Assembly: GCA_024228495.1 (NCBI GenBank)
Contig: JAAETJ010000297.1
Coordinates: 1 to 33,524 of the forward strand
Origin: a bacterium
Lineage (GTDB): Bacteria > Pseudomonadota > Alphaproteobacteria > Rhizobiales > JAKIUO01
Reading direction: 5' to 3'
DNA length: 33,524 nucleotides
The position numbers were made by a program, and so were the translations under genes. Shown here piece by piece: positions 32,940 through 33,524 of the stretch. The first letter of the stretch is position 1; each line of letters opens with the position of its first letter. The notes beneath the pieces are model-generated. The model made no database searches, was not told the DNA's origin, and saw only the letters and a list, made by a program, of their open reading frames with translations.

Positions 32940-33350
32940 ATTTATGCTCCCTTAGTGGTGAAATATTTATTTTCCCGTGCCTAATTATGTCAGACCGTCA
33001 AATACACGTCCACCATTACGATTACGTATGATTTTTAATAACCGTGAGCTCTTTTTACTTAAAATATTCCGTCAATTTGGCATCGTCATAGACAGAAATA
33101 CTTTCTGGGTGAGTTGTTTCTGTACTTGCCGCGGACTACTTTAAGTCGTCCTTCGCCACGCAATGGCTCCAATAATATACCTGTGCCAAGAAAATTGCCG
33201 TCTTTAGGTCTCTGGTCCTCAGGGAGCGACGCTTTTCTCTGGGCTTATCCAATGGCAATGTCCCGAAGAATGTTGAAATAGGTGGTGCGGCGTTGCCCGC
33301 CTTGAGCGTGTAAGCGCGAGGTGTCTTATCTCAAAAAGGAGAGCAACGCC
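32940..33350. other. 411-base region between the coiled-coil gene and the transposase
   Basis: It contains the candidate promoter near 32984-33012, an unexplained minus-strand reading-frame fragment ending at a TGA at 33086-33088, and presumably the left end of the IS256-family element somewhere after about 33200. I could not identify the inverted repeat of the IS without its other end. Confidence 0.5.
32984..33012 (-). promoter_or_regulatory. Candidate promoter for the coiled-coil gene
   Basis: Read on the minus strand: TGGACG (33012-33007), a 17-base spacer and CATAAT (32989-32984). The -10 matches five of six. The predicted leader before the ATG is about 40 bases. Confidence 0.45.
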
Positions 33351-33524
33351 ATGACCAAGACTAACACAAAGCCTCAAGCCATTGCCATCCCATTGCCAAG
33401 CCCACAAGAGGCTTTCGATGATGTTCGAGATAGTTTTGAGCGCTTCTGCCTGCTTTCGGGCATCGAGGCGATGGAGCAGATGCTGGAAGAGGATGCGGGC
33501 ACCCTTTGTGGCGACCGCCACAGC
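33351..33524 (+). mobile_element. IS256-family (Mutator-type) transposase, N-terminal 58 residues, cut by window end
   Basis: The ATG at 33351 follows AAAGGAGAG. The 58 visible residues run open to the window edge and include QEAFDDVRDSFERFCLLSG, IEAMEQMLEEDAGTLCGDRH, which match the start of IS256-type transposases of alphaproteobacteria (the LxGDRH/CGxRH segment precedes the conserved body). The DDE catalytic domain is outside the window, so intactness is unknown. It lies next to the tRNA-linked recombinase remnant, marking this end as mobile DNA. Confidence 0.8.

Noticed and set aside
33219-33521. Minus-strand open frame of 100 codons at the right edge
   Set aside because: It is opposite the IS256-type transposase start, which has a good ribosome binding site and family match.
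1-33524. CRISPR array, toxin-antitoxin pair, riboswitch or known defence system
   Set aside because: No regularly spaced direct repeats, no paired small genes with toxin-like motifs, and no recognisable riboswitch (including a fluoride one before crcB) were seen.

Overview
The window is chromosomal DNA of an alphaproteobacterium. The evidence is the gene order (complete S10-spc-alpha ribosomal superoperon running on into rplQ, a Do-type protease, rarA, crcB, an RluC-type synthase, a HAD phosphatase and the F1-ATPase chaperone ATP12), an Isc/Suf hybrid operon headed by an IscR-type regulator, and alphaproteobacterial-type ribosomal protein sequences. The order from rplQ to ATP12 resembles Hyphomicrobiales, but I cannot place the organism to family from sequence alone.

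Layout. 1-140 is the 3' end of tuf, followed by a Rho-independent terminator. 209-15272 holds 26 ribosomal protein genes plus secY, adk and rpoA, all on the + strand, with a strong terminator after rplQ (15325-15352). 15478-16932 is a periplasmic HtrA/Do protease, preceded by a good promoter candidate. 16988-21355 is a tight + strand cluster: rarA, a small membrane protein, crcB (fluoride channel), RluC-type pseudouridine synthase, HAD phosphatase, ATP12. A convergent alpha/beta hydrolase (21357-22010, minus) ends one base from it.

22011-22366 is a divergent regulatory region with a near-consensus IscR type 1 operator overlapping a -35 element. It drives an Fe-S cluster assembly operon: iscR, IscS-like desulfurase, sufB, two small two-helix membrane proteins of unknown function, sufC, sufD, sufS, sufT and a SufA/IscA carrier. 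A peptidoglycan amidase and an OsmC-like protein follow on the same strand with little or no spacing. The logic is autoregulated Fe-S biogenesis: IscR senses cluster status, two desulfurases supply sulfur, SufBCD assembles clusters, and SufA/SufT handle transfer and maturation.

From 31713 the window becomes accessory: a tRNA-Leu(UAA) gene, an antisense C-terminal remnant of a large serine recombinase whose frame runs through the tRNA, an orphan anchored coiled-coil protein, and the 5' end of an IS256-family transposase cut by the window edge. This looks like the decayed edge of an element integrated at the tRNA.

I did not find a clear new defence, toxin or CRISPR-like system. The most useful leads are the IscR operator, the two unknown membrane proteins inside the suf operon, the recombinase/tRNA overlap with its coiled-coil neighbour, and several hairpins placed between ribosomal protein genes.
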